The notes under the pieces are model-generated. The model searched no databases and had not been told where the DNA came from. It saw only the letters and a list, made by a program, of their open reading frames with translations. Position numbers and translations under genes: made by a program. Source: Timema cristinae (lineage: Eukaryota > Arthropoda > Insecta > Phasmatodea > Timematidae). From it: a stretch of 64,000 nucleotides of DNA. The stretch spans positions 41,647,352 through 41,711,351 of the forward strand of contig JBCFYV010011164.1 of the NCBI GenBank assembly GCA_039000515.1. The letters run 5' to 3'. Of the stretch, positions 32,951 to 45,310 are shown piece after piece (positions within the stretch are counted from its first letter, which is position 1; every line of letters starts with the position of its first letter).

Positions 32951-35738
32951 CAGGGCCGTACCCAGATTTTTTTTTCAGGGGATGGAATGGTTGGGCTTCC
33001 AAAAACAAAACAAAAAAAGGAGCAAATACAAATGCTATATTTCTAGGTATCAAATAGATTTTATTAAATAAAATGTTTTCAAGCATTTTTTTTAAGAGGT
33101 ACCTTTACAACATAGCATACTTTATAAAACAAAATCCAGGATTGTCTTTTTTCATAGAAAACTGGTTAATGATGTGTTCAATTGTAATGTTAAATTGTCT
33201 ATGCACAGACAGAGCTAATCCAGTAAGATGTTCCTGGCCACAGAAGTTTTTAAGTTGTGTTTTTAGTATTCTCAAAGTTGAGAATGTTCTCTCAGCAGTT
33301 CATGTTGTTACTGGCAAGGTTGCAAATATGTTCAGCAACATAAAAATGTTCACTAAGAGCTTCACTAGCACATGACTGTTGAACTGATTCATCTTTTCTC
33401 CCCCAATAAATTTTCCACATCTCAAACTCATTTTGCAATATATCTAATTCAACTGTGCTTTTGTATATCTCTAAATTTTCTAGATTCAATGAATTTTCAA
33501 AGAAAATGGACGGTATCAAGTTGTATAAGCTGGAGAACATTTTCTTGTAGTCTGTAAATCTACTTTTCAATTGATGTATCAAATCGCCCAGAAGCAAAAT
33601 AGCTACGGTAAAATAAAAATATTGCTCAGGATCATCAGTTCTGATGTTACTGCGATATCTATGGAGAGATTCCATTCGTGGCAAATTAATCTCTTCCTGA
33701 ACATTGGCCAGTAATGATTTGGTCATTTTGAAAGTATTTGAAAACTGGTCTTCAACGTTGGTTCAAATATTTTCAAAATGTAAAATAACATTCTCGACAT
33801 GATCAACTGCTGAATTTAAATCGTAAAGAGGAGATTGGAGGACCTTACATATTATCATCGTAGAGGAAAATACCTTTGCCAAGAAGCAAAGGCTTACAAC
33901 AAACTCACTTGCAAGCATTGACTTCATACAGGAGGAAGCTGTAGATGAAGTTTCACTATCTTGATCATTTCTTAAATCTTCTAAAGTTTAAATGATGGAC
34001 TTAAATATTTCCTTGAATTTCAAAAGGCTCTCATGATTTTCTAACCATATTGTCTACTACATTGTCGTTAATGTTTTCTAGTTCGAATCAAGAAAATCGG
34101 ATTTGATATGGGCCTGTGATTTGCTTGTCCTTTTGGGTGATGATCTTAGAAAAGTTGAAATAGACTTTAGAGTTCCAATGCAATTCCTGGTGCTTGCTAG
34201 AGCACAAGAATGACACAAAGCTAAATTTAAAGAATGCAAACTGTAATGAACATATAGGCCTTTTGGATAAGTTTGTCTGATCAATGCCTAAACTCCTTTG
34301 AATGATCCTTTAATTATAAAAGCACCGTCATAACCTTGTCTAATCATATTGTTACAGTCAAACCAAAACTATGAAGAGAAGTAATAATAGTACATACCAG
34401 ACTCTGGCCCGTTGTATTTTCAACTTCGACAAAACAAAAACAAATCTTCTTTGGTTATGAAGAAATTTTTCCACCTTTTGGTGTAACTTATACAAAGAGA
34501 TAACTGTTCATGTCCAGATATGTCTACTGTTTCATCAACTAATATCAAAAATATCTTAGCATCATTGTCTTTCCTCACGATTTGATTTTGAACTATTTTC
34601 CACAAATACTTATCAATTCATTTTGAATCTTTGGACTAATATAAGAAGCATTTAGGGCAACATTCTCAGCATGCTTAATTTGCTTCTCATCTCCACATTT
34701 CATTCTCATCCTTAACAGCGCTCTAATATTTCCATCATTGAAAACTGGCTCATCACCTTTAACTGAAATTGGCCAAGCATTTGTTGGTTCCTCTGAGTGC
34801 AAACTCCTGCTGACCCCAAAATTTAATGGTTTCAACTATGGAAGATAATTTTTCCCTGTTTTCTTTCACTTGCTTTCTCCTTACAAAATCAACAATATTC
34901 CTAATGTCTAGGTTTTCGTCTCTTGATATTTTATTAAGCTACTACCACTCATCATTGTATTTTTATGATATATGTGGTTGCCATGTGCTTTTAAACACTT
35001 CTAAGGCATCTTTCCAGTTTTTATATGGCTCTTTCACAAGTGATTTCAGCTTTTGACTTGATATTTTCCCGCCAAAGTCCTTGGAAAACAAAGCACAATA
35101 TTTACAAAGTGCACCATCACTTTTAGTGTAGAAAAGCCAGGGAAAGTGGGTCAACCATCATCTTTGAAACAGGATATTTCTTTTTCCACTTGCAGTAAAT
35201 TGAAATGAATCCTCTGAATCCACGGAGTAGTGAGGAGTTTGAGTTGATTCTCGTCATCTATTCTTTGATTGAGGTATCTACCTACAGCTAAAAGGTCTAG
35301 TTCAATATCAACATTGACAGCATCACAAGGTTCAAAAACAGAGTCCGAAGCATTGCTGGTGGTTTATTATGATGTGGTCGCATCAGATTCAGCACTGCTA
35401 CATACTTTTTTATTCTTTACGAAATAATTGAATAATGAAGATTGCTTTACCATCACAGTTTTTCTCAGTAATCTAAAAATAAAATTAAATTAAAAATTAA
35501 TTTATCGTAATATACTTATGATAACAATTAAAAAGTTTTGAATTTTGTAAATATAAGTTCAGATAAAATTGACATTTTATCTACAAGTATTCAATATTTT
35601 TTATTGATCAGATTATAAATAAAATATGGTGCTCAGAAAATCAGTATGCACTGTTTAAATGTGTCAATTTATTTTTTATTTTGAGGTTGGGGGGAGGGGA
35701 TTTGAACCTCATGACTCCTCCTCTTGGGTACGGCCTTG
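32951..35738 (-). mobile_element. hAT DNA transposon with perfect target duplications
   Basis: 2788 bp flanked by identical 8-bp duplications CTTGACTG (32943-32950 and 35739-35746). Terminal inverted repeats are CAGGGCCGTACCCAG and, reversed, CAAGGCCGTACCCAAG. It carries a degenerate ZMYM1-like hAT transposase on the minus strand, so both ends and the gene are recognisable. It lies in an intron of the collagen gene, antisense to it. Confidence 0.96.
33080..35453 (-). pseudogene. hAT transposase (ZMYM1/TTF-finger type), degenerate
   Basis: The apparent start at 35453 gives MVKQSSLFNYFVKNKK, a common N-terminus in this family, but a stop follows after about 27 residues. 35154-34963 shows a TTF-type zinc-finger segment (FPWLFYTKSDGALCKYCALF). 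About 34835-34420 has the DDE core region (SYISPKIQNELI, ILVDETVDISGHEQLSLCI). 34284-34078 has YVHYSLHSLNLALCHSC. 33726-33080 has the C-terminal hATC dimerisation domain (TAERTFSTLRILK). Several frameshifts and stops separate the blocks, so it cannot make active transposase. Confidence 0.92.
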
Positions 35739-36434
35739 CTTGACTGTATAATTTATTAGTGTTTTATTGACCCAAAGTAAACTAAATCTAATTTCATTCA
35801 AAAATATTTAATGCTTTGTATAAGGCCAACACATTTTAGCTAAGCAACTTGTTAAACAATAAAAATAACAAACAATAAAACTAACATCATTTCCATTAAT
35901 TTATCAGAGTGGATATTTGCCATAGAAGCTATCAATTAGTTTGAAGGGATGGAAATGCAAGTATACATAATACAACAAGTAATCACAACTACACATTTTT
36001 ATATATAACAATTCCCACTACCTAACCCTGGTTTTGGAGCTTATCTCAAGTCATAGAAACTCATTCATATCTCTGCCATCCTTGCTGGTATTGTGGTTTA
36101 ATTCTTTTGCATACATAAAATCAAAATGTTTAGATTTAGAAATTAACTATGCAACAAAAATATTCTTGCCATTCGAACTTTGATTCGTTATTTTGCCTCA
36201 AATTAAAATGGAGGTCTACTTAGAAACTATTAATTTGTCTATAAAATATTTTGTTCGTAACGTTGATTTACATCATTATGTCTAGAAACTTGATTATCTT
36301 AAAAATTGGCGCTACTTGAAGCATACCTTGATTTTATTGCAAATGTACATTTGGAGCATCTTTTCATAAAAATACAGACATATTTTTTGTTGTCTTCATT
36401 GATTACATTTTACCATATTATAGTGTTATTTTAT

Positions 36435-36510
36435 TTATAATGATATCTATCAAAAGTGATCTGTAGATCACATGGCATGATGTATGAATACAGGAAATTA
36501 TATCTAGTAA
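36435..36510. repeat. Dispersed repeat E fragment, inverted
   Basis: GTGATCTGTAGATCACATGG followed by CATGATGTATGAATACAG. In reverse this resembles the start of the repeat at 24380 and 39470. It includes a perfect palindrome GTGATCTGTAGATCAC-like arm. Confidence 0.45.
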
Positions 36511-36749
36511 CTTTTCTAGCTTTCAGACATGTCCATTCGTAAGAAAATTGGGGTATAGATACCTTTTCCTGACATTTGCCTATTAATAGTTTTTTTTAAC
36601 CAATCATGTACAGTTCCACTCATAAAACAAAATGGGCAAAAAGCAATGCTTTCTTATGGGCACATTAACCAAGTGCTTTTTATTAATGTAACTGTTATAT
36701 TCACTTTATAATTTACTAACACTATTTTTGTATTTTTCTTCCATTCTAG

Positions 36750-36761
36750 GTTTCACAGCTT
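36750..36761 (+). CDS. FACIT collagen 12-nt microexon (Val-Ser-Gln-Leu)
   Basis: GTTTCACAGCTT lies between a strong acceptor (TTTTTCTTCCATTCTAG) and a consensus donor (GTAAGTATTT). It is exactly four codons in phase 0, matching the phase-0 ends of the exons on both sides (30598 and 54090), so including or skipping it keeps the frame. It would place VSQL between KQVVP and IDLQWM at the end of the TSPN domain. It sits between introns of 6.2 and 17.3 kb. Support is from splice signals and phase only. Such a short match could arise by chance, and transcript data would settle it. Confidence 0.62.
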
Positions 36762-37039
36762 GTAAGTATTTATTAACATACTACTCATGATTAACTAACT
36801 AATATAAGTACCAATTATAGTTCTTGAAAGTTGAATATGGCAACTTATTTCTGTGAGAGCTTTTCAAAACATAGTCATTTATTTGCATCCCTTAAATTTT
36901 AATATAAGCTCATAATTATTTATATATATCTTTAGCTAACCAATTTTTTTCATAGGTATATTAAAATATTATAGAAGTGGGGGAGGGGGTGGGTGGAATT
37001 CAGTCTGCGAGAAAATATTGATATGAAAGATAATCAATC

Positions 37040-38115
37040 ATGAGTAGTGGTTGCAATGACAGTTCTGGCTCACTTTCTCCCATAAGGTTAAGATCACTTT
37101 CTCCCATAAGAATAGCATTGATCCTCCTCACTGCAAAGTTTGCTCACTTTCTCTCACATTGTTCGTTTTCACAGGGAGGGTGGGTAACTTATCCCCTTAT
37201 AAATAGCGTTGATCAGTGGCGGATCAGGAAATATCATTTTGGGTGTTTTAGCATTGATCCTCCTCACTGCGAAGTTGGGACACTTTCTCCCACATTGATC
37301 CTTCCAAGTATGCTGATGGGTCACTTTCTCTCATAAAAATAGCATTGATTAGTGGTGGATAGTGGAATACTATTTTGGGGTGGGGTGGTGGGAGGGGGGT
37401 GGGTTAACTCTATGACCCTTCTCACTGGATAGTTGGGACACTTTCTCCCACATTGATCCTTCCAAGTATGCTGATGGGTCACTTTCTCTCATAAAAATAG
37501 CATTGATTAGTGGTGGATAGTGGAATACTATTTTGGGGTGGGGTGGTGGGAGGGGGTGGTTAACTCTATGACCCTCTCACTGGATAGTTGGGACACTTTC
37601 TCCCACATTGATCCTTCCAAGTATGCTGATGGGTCACTTTCTCTCATAAAAATAGCATTGATTAGTGGTGGATAGTGAATACTATTTTGGGGTGGGGTGG
37701 TGGAGGGGGGTGGGTTAACTCTTTGACCCTTCTCACTGGATAGTAGGGCCACTTTCTCCCACATTTATTATTATATTATTTTTTGAACTTTTGGGTCATT
37801 TCATCCAATAAAAATAGCATTGATCAGTGGCGGATCGTGGAATATTATTTGGGGAGTCTTAGCATTGATCCTCCTCACTGTGAGGTTGGGCCACTTTCTC
37901 CCACATTGATTCTTCTCATAGAGCAGGTGGGTCACTTTCCCTCATAAGATTATTATTGATCGGTGGTAGATCAGGATAAAATATTTAGAGGATGGGAGAA
38001 GAGGGCAAACCAGGTGTTAGAAAATAAATTTGATAAAACTTATAAATCACTAAAATTTTATCATAATATTACTACAAATTTTGTTTTACTCATTTAGCCG
38101 TTTATTAAAACGTTT
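37040..38115. repeat. G-rich ~155-bp repeat array with hAT-like ends
   Basis: Three near-identical units of about 155 bp start at about 37277, 37435 and 37590. Each has CACTTTCTCCCACATTGATC, TCCAAGTATGCTGATGGGTC, GCATTGATTAGTGGTGGATA, and a G-run block (GGGGTGGGGTGGTGGGAGG) able to form a G-quadruplex. Flanking copies at 37040-37260 and 37800-37960 are more diverged. The tail 37960-38115 matches 25354-25520. The embedded CAGTGGCGGATC is a hAT-type terminus, so this may be a tandemly amplified MITE. Confidence 0.82.
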
Positions 38116-39469
38116 CCCAGGAGGCACTCTGAGAACGTCACCTCCCACCTATAACTAATTTTGACTAAACTATTTAATTTTGATAAAGGGGTACTGTTTC
38201 ACTTGATGAAATCAGGCTATGATATTCACAAGCACTCGAGCTTTTTACATAATAATATATTTATTACAAAAGTTAGTACACTAACTTCCTTTTCAATATA
38301 CCTACATACAAAATATACAGCGTGATTATTTTTTTTATGTCTCCATTGGTGAACACATTTGTCTTATTTTTGTAATGACCGTATGCAAGAGTGTCACATC
38401 CATTATCTAAAATATATTGTTTGTCGTCTCCGGGGGAAAGTGCAAGTTTATTCAAGTAGATACTGCACAATTGATGTTTCTCTTTACATTAATATTAATA
38501 GAAATAATATTCACCTGAAAGTATGTTCTTCTTGTTTAAAGCCTTAGTTAAAATAGAAAATATAGCAACCATTTACTATTCAAATATTTCACTACTACTC
38601 GAACATCACTCGTCGAAGATAAATTCTATAATGAATGGCTGTTTCTGTTTCACGTTCTAAATATAGTTTCGTCCAAGTATGAAGTCTTGGGGAGGGTACA
38701 CAATAAGTTACACAAGTTGGTCATAACAATTGAGATAGGATTTTTGTCACAAGTAGGGCGATCTAAAATAGTATGTTGGAAAATGTAATTTAAACTTTGG
38801 GAATCAAGAAGAACAAATAAAAAGGAAATTCTAATTCAAAATTATCTCAAGTTTGATATCAATATAATATTAAAACGTTTACGACAAATGGTTAAAGATA
38901 AGTGTTATCAAGCCATTAGATGTTGGTCGTTTACCATTATAACTCAAATACAGTGTTGAATGTAGGTTATATCTTAAATTACAACTGTTCGAAAACGAGT
39001 TATAACATGAATTCCTAGTTTGTTCTTGTTTTCAAGGATAAAAGTCTTGAATTATATTTGACGTGATTTAAATACTGGGAGCTTTCAAAGTTAATAGTAA
39101 CACTATTATGATCAGCCATTTTTGAGTAACTTAAATTTTGGATCTTTAGGTCTTATTAAGGAGCTAACCAGGACAGTTCAGTGACTAATATTCCATCAGG
39201 TTTTTCAAGTATAATTTTGACTGTACACATTACATTCATTCAAAACTTGTTAATACAATATGGCAGATCATTATATTAAGACACGAAGTTGATTTATGGT
39301 CCCTTGTATTTTGCATCTTAAAATATCGAATTATTATAGATTAATTGAAGTATGACTACACACTATTTTAAAAATAATTAAACTCTGTATTGGTAGTCAT
39401 GTTGTATGAAGTGGTTTATCCCTTAGTTTAAATCTGTTTACACTGTGGTTTTACAATTAGAAAAACTAC

Positions 39470-39610
39470 CAGACCTACTTTGACGTATTCATACGTCAAG
39501 TCATATGGTCTACAGCTATCTTTTATATATAATATAAATATCTATAAAATACCCACAATAAATAATAAAATGCTATCAATGTCAACACCAAAAATTTGTC
39601 TTTTATATCC
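39470..39610. repeat. Dispersed repeat E fragment
   Basis: Contains ACTTTGACGTATTCATACGT followed by CAAGTCATATGGTCTACAGC, as at 24380. Truncated. Confidence 0.55.
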
Positions 39611-39689
39611 TTCTTTAAAAAAACATATAAAGTCATATATGAATAGGTAACATGATTTATTTATTTTTTTGTTGATTTATCAATTTCTT

Positions 39690-40120
39690 TTTAAGACAAA
39701 CTTTGAGAAGGATCAAGGTGGATAAAACTCACCAACTCCACAGTGATGAGGATCAATGCTAAAACCTCCAAAATAATATCCCTCAATCCGCCACTGATTA
39801 ATGTTATTCTTATTATGAGAAAGTGACCCACCGGCTGAATGGGAAGGATCAATGTGAAAGAAAGTTGCCCATCTTCGCAGTGATGTGGATCAATGCTAAG
39901 ACCCTCAAAATAATATTCCCCGATCCGCCACTGATCAATGCTATTTTTATGGGGAAAAGTTACCCACCTTCCCTGTGAAAACGAACAATGTGAGTGAAAG
40001 TGACCAAACTTCGCAGTGAGGAGGATCAATGCTATTCTTATGGAGAAAGTGATCCTCCTCATATTCAATATTAACCTTATGGGAGAAAGTGAGCCAGGAA
40101 CTGTCATTTCATCCACTACT
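39690..40120 (-). repeat. Inverted copy of the 37-kb CACTTTCTCCCATAAGG repeat
   Basis: Read in reverse, it repeats the order CACTTTCTCCCATAAGG, AGAATAGCATTGATCCTCCT, CACTGCGAAG, CATTGTTCGTTTTCACAGGG, and GATCAGTGGCGGATCGG found at 37068-37240. Together with that array it forms an inverted repeat with arms of several hundred bp, separated by about 2 kb. The long minus-strand reading frame here (39691-40131) is repeat-derived. Confidence 0.8.
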
Positions 40121-42099
40121 AGCATGTGCATGCCCTACAGTAAGTAGCTTAAGTTAAAATTATGGACGTCAGTTACAAAGATATTGCAAAGTACAGTTAT
40201 TTAAAAGAAATGTTGTCGTTCTGGCTTTAACCTGAACAATTCGATAATGTTAGTCAATAATTTTAAACACAATTATTAAAAACAAAATATTATAATAAAA
40301 ATAGTGTTATCCAAAATGTGCCACCCTCTAAAGCCGCCACCCATGCCTAGTGGATCTATAGTGTTAAAACGCTTCTGCTTATCTCTAGTAATAGCTTTTA
40401 AGATGACATAAATATAAGTAGTCTAGAATATCATAATAAGGGTGTATTTCTATAAATAGGCTAAGCTAAATTTTCACATTTAATTTGAATAAATAAGTTA
40501 TTAATTTGAAATATATTTTTAAAACTTATAAACACAAATCAACATTAGAGCCTACTGTTTATAAAGTGACAAATAAGTATATCATCCCATTCTATGATCA
40601 AATAAAATATTAACAAGATGGATAATATATTTAATAAAAATAATTATATCAAACTTTTTGTTTGCTTTTAGTGTTTTACTTCAAGGTACCTATCGTAATC
40701 CAAAAACTTTGGTTCACTAAATTTTGTTTAGTTTTATTGACATCTTGAAAATGGCTCTATGGTGCATGAATGTTCCATCAAGGGGAATGGTACATCAGAA
40801 CTTCTTAGGAAAAATCAATTTTTTCACAACATTAAACTAATTCTAATTGTGTTTAAATTTCAAAAAGTATTTTTACAACATATTTTTTATATCCTTTAAA
40901 AGTGGTTTTACCTGATGGAATTAGAACTATAAAATTTTCCAAAACCATTAGCTATAAGTGTTTTATCTTTTATTTTTTTATTTGACTTAATAATGTGCTA
41001 TAAATTAATATGTAAATATTTCAATAAGATCGCTTGAATAATTTCCATGTGTTAAATATTTACTACTAGTAACAGATAAAAAATGTATTTTTAGTAGTGA
41101 TTTATTTTTATTTATTTACTTTTTATCTTATGCTTAGATTTTAAATTTATTTCAAATTTATGATGGATTAGTTCTGAACCATTAGATATTTGATTTTGTC
41201 TTTAGAAAGTTGGGCTTTTAAAATAGCATCGCCACCATCTCGTGGTGTTCACCATTTTTAAACATCATTTTGCTTAAGATATTTTTGTATTAATAAATCA
41301 TATTTGAAATGTCCAAGCAAGTAATAGTGGTTGTTTAAACTATTGTTTTATCTGGTTCTTAAACCCAAACAAACACCCCTCATCAGGTCCTGCTTTCAAT
41401 TAAGAGTATCACTTTCAAAGAGATCACAGGTAGCTCAGATAGTGATAAGGAAGCTTGCCTTGCCTAGTCTACTCACAGTGTTGCAACTTTTATGGGCCTG
41501 AAACGACTAATTTTCACTGGCGACTTTCCTTAATTGTCTGTCAGATTAATTATTTTATATTTTAATGCTGTAGAATTTTGATTTTTGAGCTATCGCACTA
41601 CAAGAACGCATAATGTATTGCTTTGGTCTACAGAAGAGCTCTAAACTATCTGTTATTCACAAATCACATTGACATTGTTCCGGATCCGGGGATCATCTCA
41701 GTCCACTGATGTATCTTACATTCAGTTTTAATTAGTGTATACATTTTTGGTTTGGCGACAAATCAGGTTGGAAATGTCTTTATTTGTATAGTGTACAGTT
41801 TTGTATTATGTGGGCAAGGTTAATTAAACCTATTATCCAAGGACAAATTATTAAATCTCTAATTTTACTATAGAAAGAAGAAATCATCTCTAGAACTATC
41901 CAAGTTGGATCATTTATGGCAAAACCTTATTTATACAAAGGGGGTGAGGAATGGAGGTGTACCTTGTTTAGCCAAAAAAGGGGAATTGAGGGACTTTTCC
42001 TCCTTCACCCAAGCAAAAGAAATTCCAGAGCCCCTTCCCCCGCTAAACATTTGTCAATTTGATGCTGCTATAAGAGAAATCATTGCCTGGAATATTATT

Positions 42100-43085
42100 G
42101 GATAGTACACTTATCTATAGAATCTATTTGGAGTGTTGAAATTTGGATGCACGTGTTTTCTTGGCAAAGATGGAATCGATAAACCTTTTTTTCATGTGTG
42201 AAAGTTATCTGTAACAATAACATGAGGTCTACTAAACTGCAAGAACATTTCACAAAAATGCACCCAGGGAATTTTGAAGACCCACTGAAAATGCTGACAC
42301 AAAAGAAAGTTTGATTCCACTCATCAAACATGCTTACAATGTTGGTTTTGGAACTTCCAAAAACTCACTCTTTCAGGCCTCCTCTAAAGTGTCATACATA
42401 GTCGCAAAGAACGAAAATCTTCATACAATTGGCAAAACACTAATCAAGCCTTGTATTCTTGAAATGGTTAAAGCTGTTCTCAGGCACCAACAGAGAAAAC
42501 AAATTGGTGAAATACCTCTGTCAAATGACGTCATAAATTCTAGAATAAGGGATGTGTTGGCCGATGTTTTGGATCAACTCATGGAGGAACTCAAGAAAGT
42601 GACTCTCCCCTTTGAACTTGAGATGGATTAAAGTACTGATTAAGTTCAATGCAGTCAACTCTTGAGTTTCGTGAGATACACCAGTAATATAGTAATATGT
42701 GCATTAAATAATAATATATTTTCTGTGAACTGTTGCGTACTGATACAAAGCTGCTAATGTGTTCCAACTAATAGTCGAATTCTTTAAAAAAATAGAATTG
42801 ACTGAAAGACAAAATTGGATCAAATTGCATTGACGGTGCATCTTTCAAACTGGGAATAAAATCTGGCTTTGGAGCTTGTGATGGAAGGAGGTGATATTAC
42901 ACTATTTTCTACATCATACATTGGCATTATAAGCTCTTCCTTAAAGACTGAAACAAGCTATATCCACAGCTATTCAAGTTGTAAACTTCATACAGTCTCG
43001 GGCATTGAATCACAGACTCTTTAAAATATTTTGCCAAGAAGTTGGAGTCAAACATAAAGTTTTCTTGTATCACACAGAAATGAAG
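42100..43085 (+). pseudogene. ZBED/SCAND3-type hAT transposase relic
   Basis: Plus-strand fragments in family order. 42195-42310: end of a BED zinc finger (NNNMRSTKLQEHFTKMHPG). 42311-42631: the segment before the catalytic domain (SYIVAKNENLHTIGKTLI, IPLSNDVINSRIRDV, DVLDQLMEEL). 42790-43085: the part after the first catalytic region (AIQVVNFIQSRALNHRLFKI, FLYHTEMK). Stops and frameshifts lie between the blocks, and the C-terminal hATC domain is missing. It belongs to a different hAT branch from the element at 32951. Terminal repeats were not found. The weak frame at 41880-42105 may be unrelated. Confidence 0.85.
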
Positions 43086-43574
43086 GTGAGGAAATACATC
43101 AATGTAATTTGTATGTAAAATAAATAGCTTAGGTGGGAAATGCAAGGGGGAGAGGGGGGGACTTAAGGAAAGGAATGTTTATTTCTCAATTATAGCCTTA
43201 AAGTAAACAGTATAATATTCTACTCCTTTTCTTGGGCACACTAACTTGGTTCATTCCAAGAAAGACCCTTTATCTCTGTTACCATTTGGATGTACCAAAG
43301 CAATTTATTATTTAAAATGTCGACAGAGCTACTGATAAAATAGGAGGTTATATATAATGCGTCTTGTAGGTGGATATTAAAATAATAGTTAATTATAATA
43401 TCTTATCTTATGGCATGTAAAATTAGTATATATTTTTCAATACATACCTTATTTAAGTTTTCTTATGAATATATGAAACCTCCTTATGGAGGGCCATCAA
43501 TTTCCATGGGGTTCTGCCCCACCATCCCTACATCTTTCTACCCCATGCACATTGAAACAGGATGCAAATGCCTA

Positions 43575-43750
43575 CGCCTATAAAATGGGTGCATTGAGGG
43601 TGGTTTTCCTAAATGGTTTACGCTCTCCTTTCATGCAAGTACGGGTGCACTCGCTCTCAACCAAACCTTCCTAATCCCTAGCCCATTGGTGAAATTAGTA
43701 CATAGGTGCTTAACCCGAATGGGTAGTAAGATGCGGAGCTAAAACAAATC
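43575..43750 (+). repeat. SINE family B, 5'-truncated
   Basis: GGGTGCATTGAGGGTGGTTT, CAAGTACGGGTGCACTCGCT, and the end CCCGAATGGGTAGTAAGATG. The head is absent. Confidence 0.72.
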
Positions 43751-44089
43751 CCTGCTCTGATGCTGAATTCCTTAAACAATTTAAAATTTAAATTAGTTGT
43801 TTGTTACTTTTAGTTTCCTGATGCTTGCTACCAATGGGTAAATTATTGACTGGATGTGCAATAGCTCAGCCCTATCTGAATTCTGGTTGCTTGAATAAAA
43901 AGTTGATTTTGTAATATTCGGCATATAATTTCAAATTAGCTTTTAAGCAGTACAGCCTAATAGTTTGTTTTTATTTATTTTTGGCTTTAATGGGCTGTTT
44001 CTGCGCTACTGATCCACCACTGAATCTGTACTTTTAACCTGCTCTTTTTTTGTCACAGTGACGGTATTCGTACCTACTCCCAGCCTAAT

Positions 44090-44320
44090 TTTCTTTTAGC
44101 ACCGTGTCTACTGGCCGTTCAGTTTATACGCATATATGCTACTTATGCTAATGTGTTAGGCATGAAGATGGTTGAGTCTAGAGGAAGTGCGCCAGCATTT
44201 GTTTGGAATGAGAGTAGAAAAAGTTTAGAAAAAATCACCCTCAGTTCACCCAACTGGAATCCAACCTCAATCTCCCTGTCATTGGCAGTCTAGTATATTG
44301 CGATAGTGATGCCAAAGACC
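44090..44320 (-). repeat. SINE family B, minus strand
   Basis: Reversed end AGCACCGTGTCTACTGGCCG, a body with GAAGTGCGCCAGCATTTGTT and ATCACCCTCAGTTCACCC, and a reversed B-box region GGAATCCAACCTCAATCTCC. Confidence 0.72.
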
Positions 44321-44330
44321 AGAGGTTGCC

Positions 44331-44555
44331 AACCTCTTTGATTTCGTGGGCTATCTGGCTTTAAAAAAATTGTTGGGCTAGTTTGAAAAAGTAGAGCAAA
44401 AAAAAAGTTCCATTTTAGATTTCCCATGTAGTGATTGTTATTATTAAGTCCATTTTTTAACAAATGGTTTGTTTGCTAAATATTTTGTGGGTTAGACCAA
44501 ATCAGTCGGTGGACCAAAAGTTGCTACCATAAGTTGCTAACCCTTGCCTTAAATC
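44331..44555. mobile_element. Possible hAT-like MITE
   Basis: Left end CAGAGGTTGCCAACCTC and right end, reversed, CAAGGGTTAGCAACTT resemble the termini of the elements at 54684 and 57862. The flanking 8-mers match at only about half their positions, so the limits are tentative. Confidence 0.4.
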
Positions 44556-45109
44556 ATGTTATCACCAAGCGGGTCCCTTCAATACTCATCATCAACGTAA
44601 CAATGTATTGTGAGAATTCAGTACATACTGTGCTTGTATTGTGGAAATAGTGTTTTGTACTACAAAAGCTTTCCCCTTCAAAACTAATTTGTGACTCCCC
44701 AAATTAACTCTAAACTAGTTCTATAATCAGGTCCTGTGAGAAGAATTTTACCAGGGGGTACAAAGTTTTTTTTTTTAACCTTTTTCATTTTTCATTAATC
44801 CTGTCAAAGAAAAAAAAAATACTATCTGAAAAAAAAAAAGAAAAAAAAAAAAGAAAATGGTATTATAATTTATACTTTTATACCCAAAAAATGAAAGAAA
44901 AAACAAGACCAAAAAAATTATACCTATACTAATAATTTATTAAGAGTAGACCCCATACTAGTAGGGTGGATGTGAATGCTAGTCTTATATACATGCAAAC
45001 ATTTTACGAGGTCCCAGGAAATTCTCAGGCACCTTTTAAAACCCCGAACCTGAGTACAATATAACACTTACAGTCCCTTCTCATAGGACCTGCCTATAAT
45101 AGTTAAGTA

Positions 45110-45310
45110 CTAAGGTTGCGCCGGACCTGATCCCAGCGCTATGACAAGAACATAAAGTAGCCACTTCTAGTGTACGACTGCTCCAAAATATCTCCTAAGC
45201 ATAAAGAAACAAGGTTGCTCCGGACCTGTTACAGCGCTGTCTGTGACAGAGACAAGGAGCAAGGTTACTTTGGACCTGTTCCAGCGTTGCCTGTGACAGA
45301 GAGACGAGGA
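45110..45310. repeat. Short tandem duplication, ~65-bp unit
   Basis: Three diverged copies of AAGGTTGCNCCGGACCTG, then TCCAGCGCTG and CTGTGACAGAGACAAGGA, near 45112, 45210 and 45260. No reading frame is credible. Confidence 0.7.

Larger units (their letters stand above)
30599..36749 (+). other. Intron of the collagen gene, 6.2 kb
   Basis: Runs from GTATGT to TTTTTCTTCCATTCTAG. It contains the 51-bp array, a SINE B, the uninterrupted foldback MITE and a hAT transposon. 30610-31090, 31860-32215, 32460-32940 and 35750-36740 show no gene. Confidence 0.7.

Noticed and set aside
37040..37764. Reading frames over the G-rich repeats
   Set aside because: They follow the repeat units on both strands and have no conserved domain.
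41880..42105. Plus-strand frame before the ZBED relic as its N-terminus
   Set aside because: I could not match it to a known hAT N-terminal segment; it might be part of the element, but the evidence is too weak to assign.
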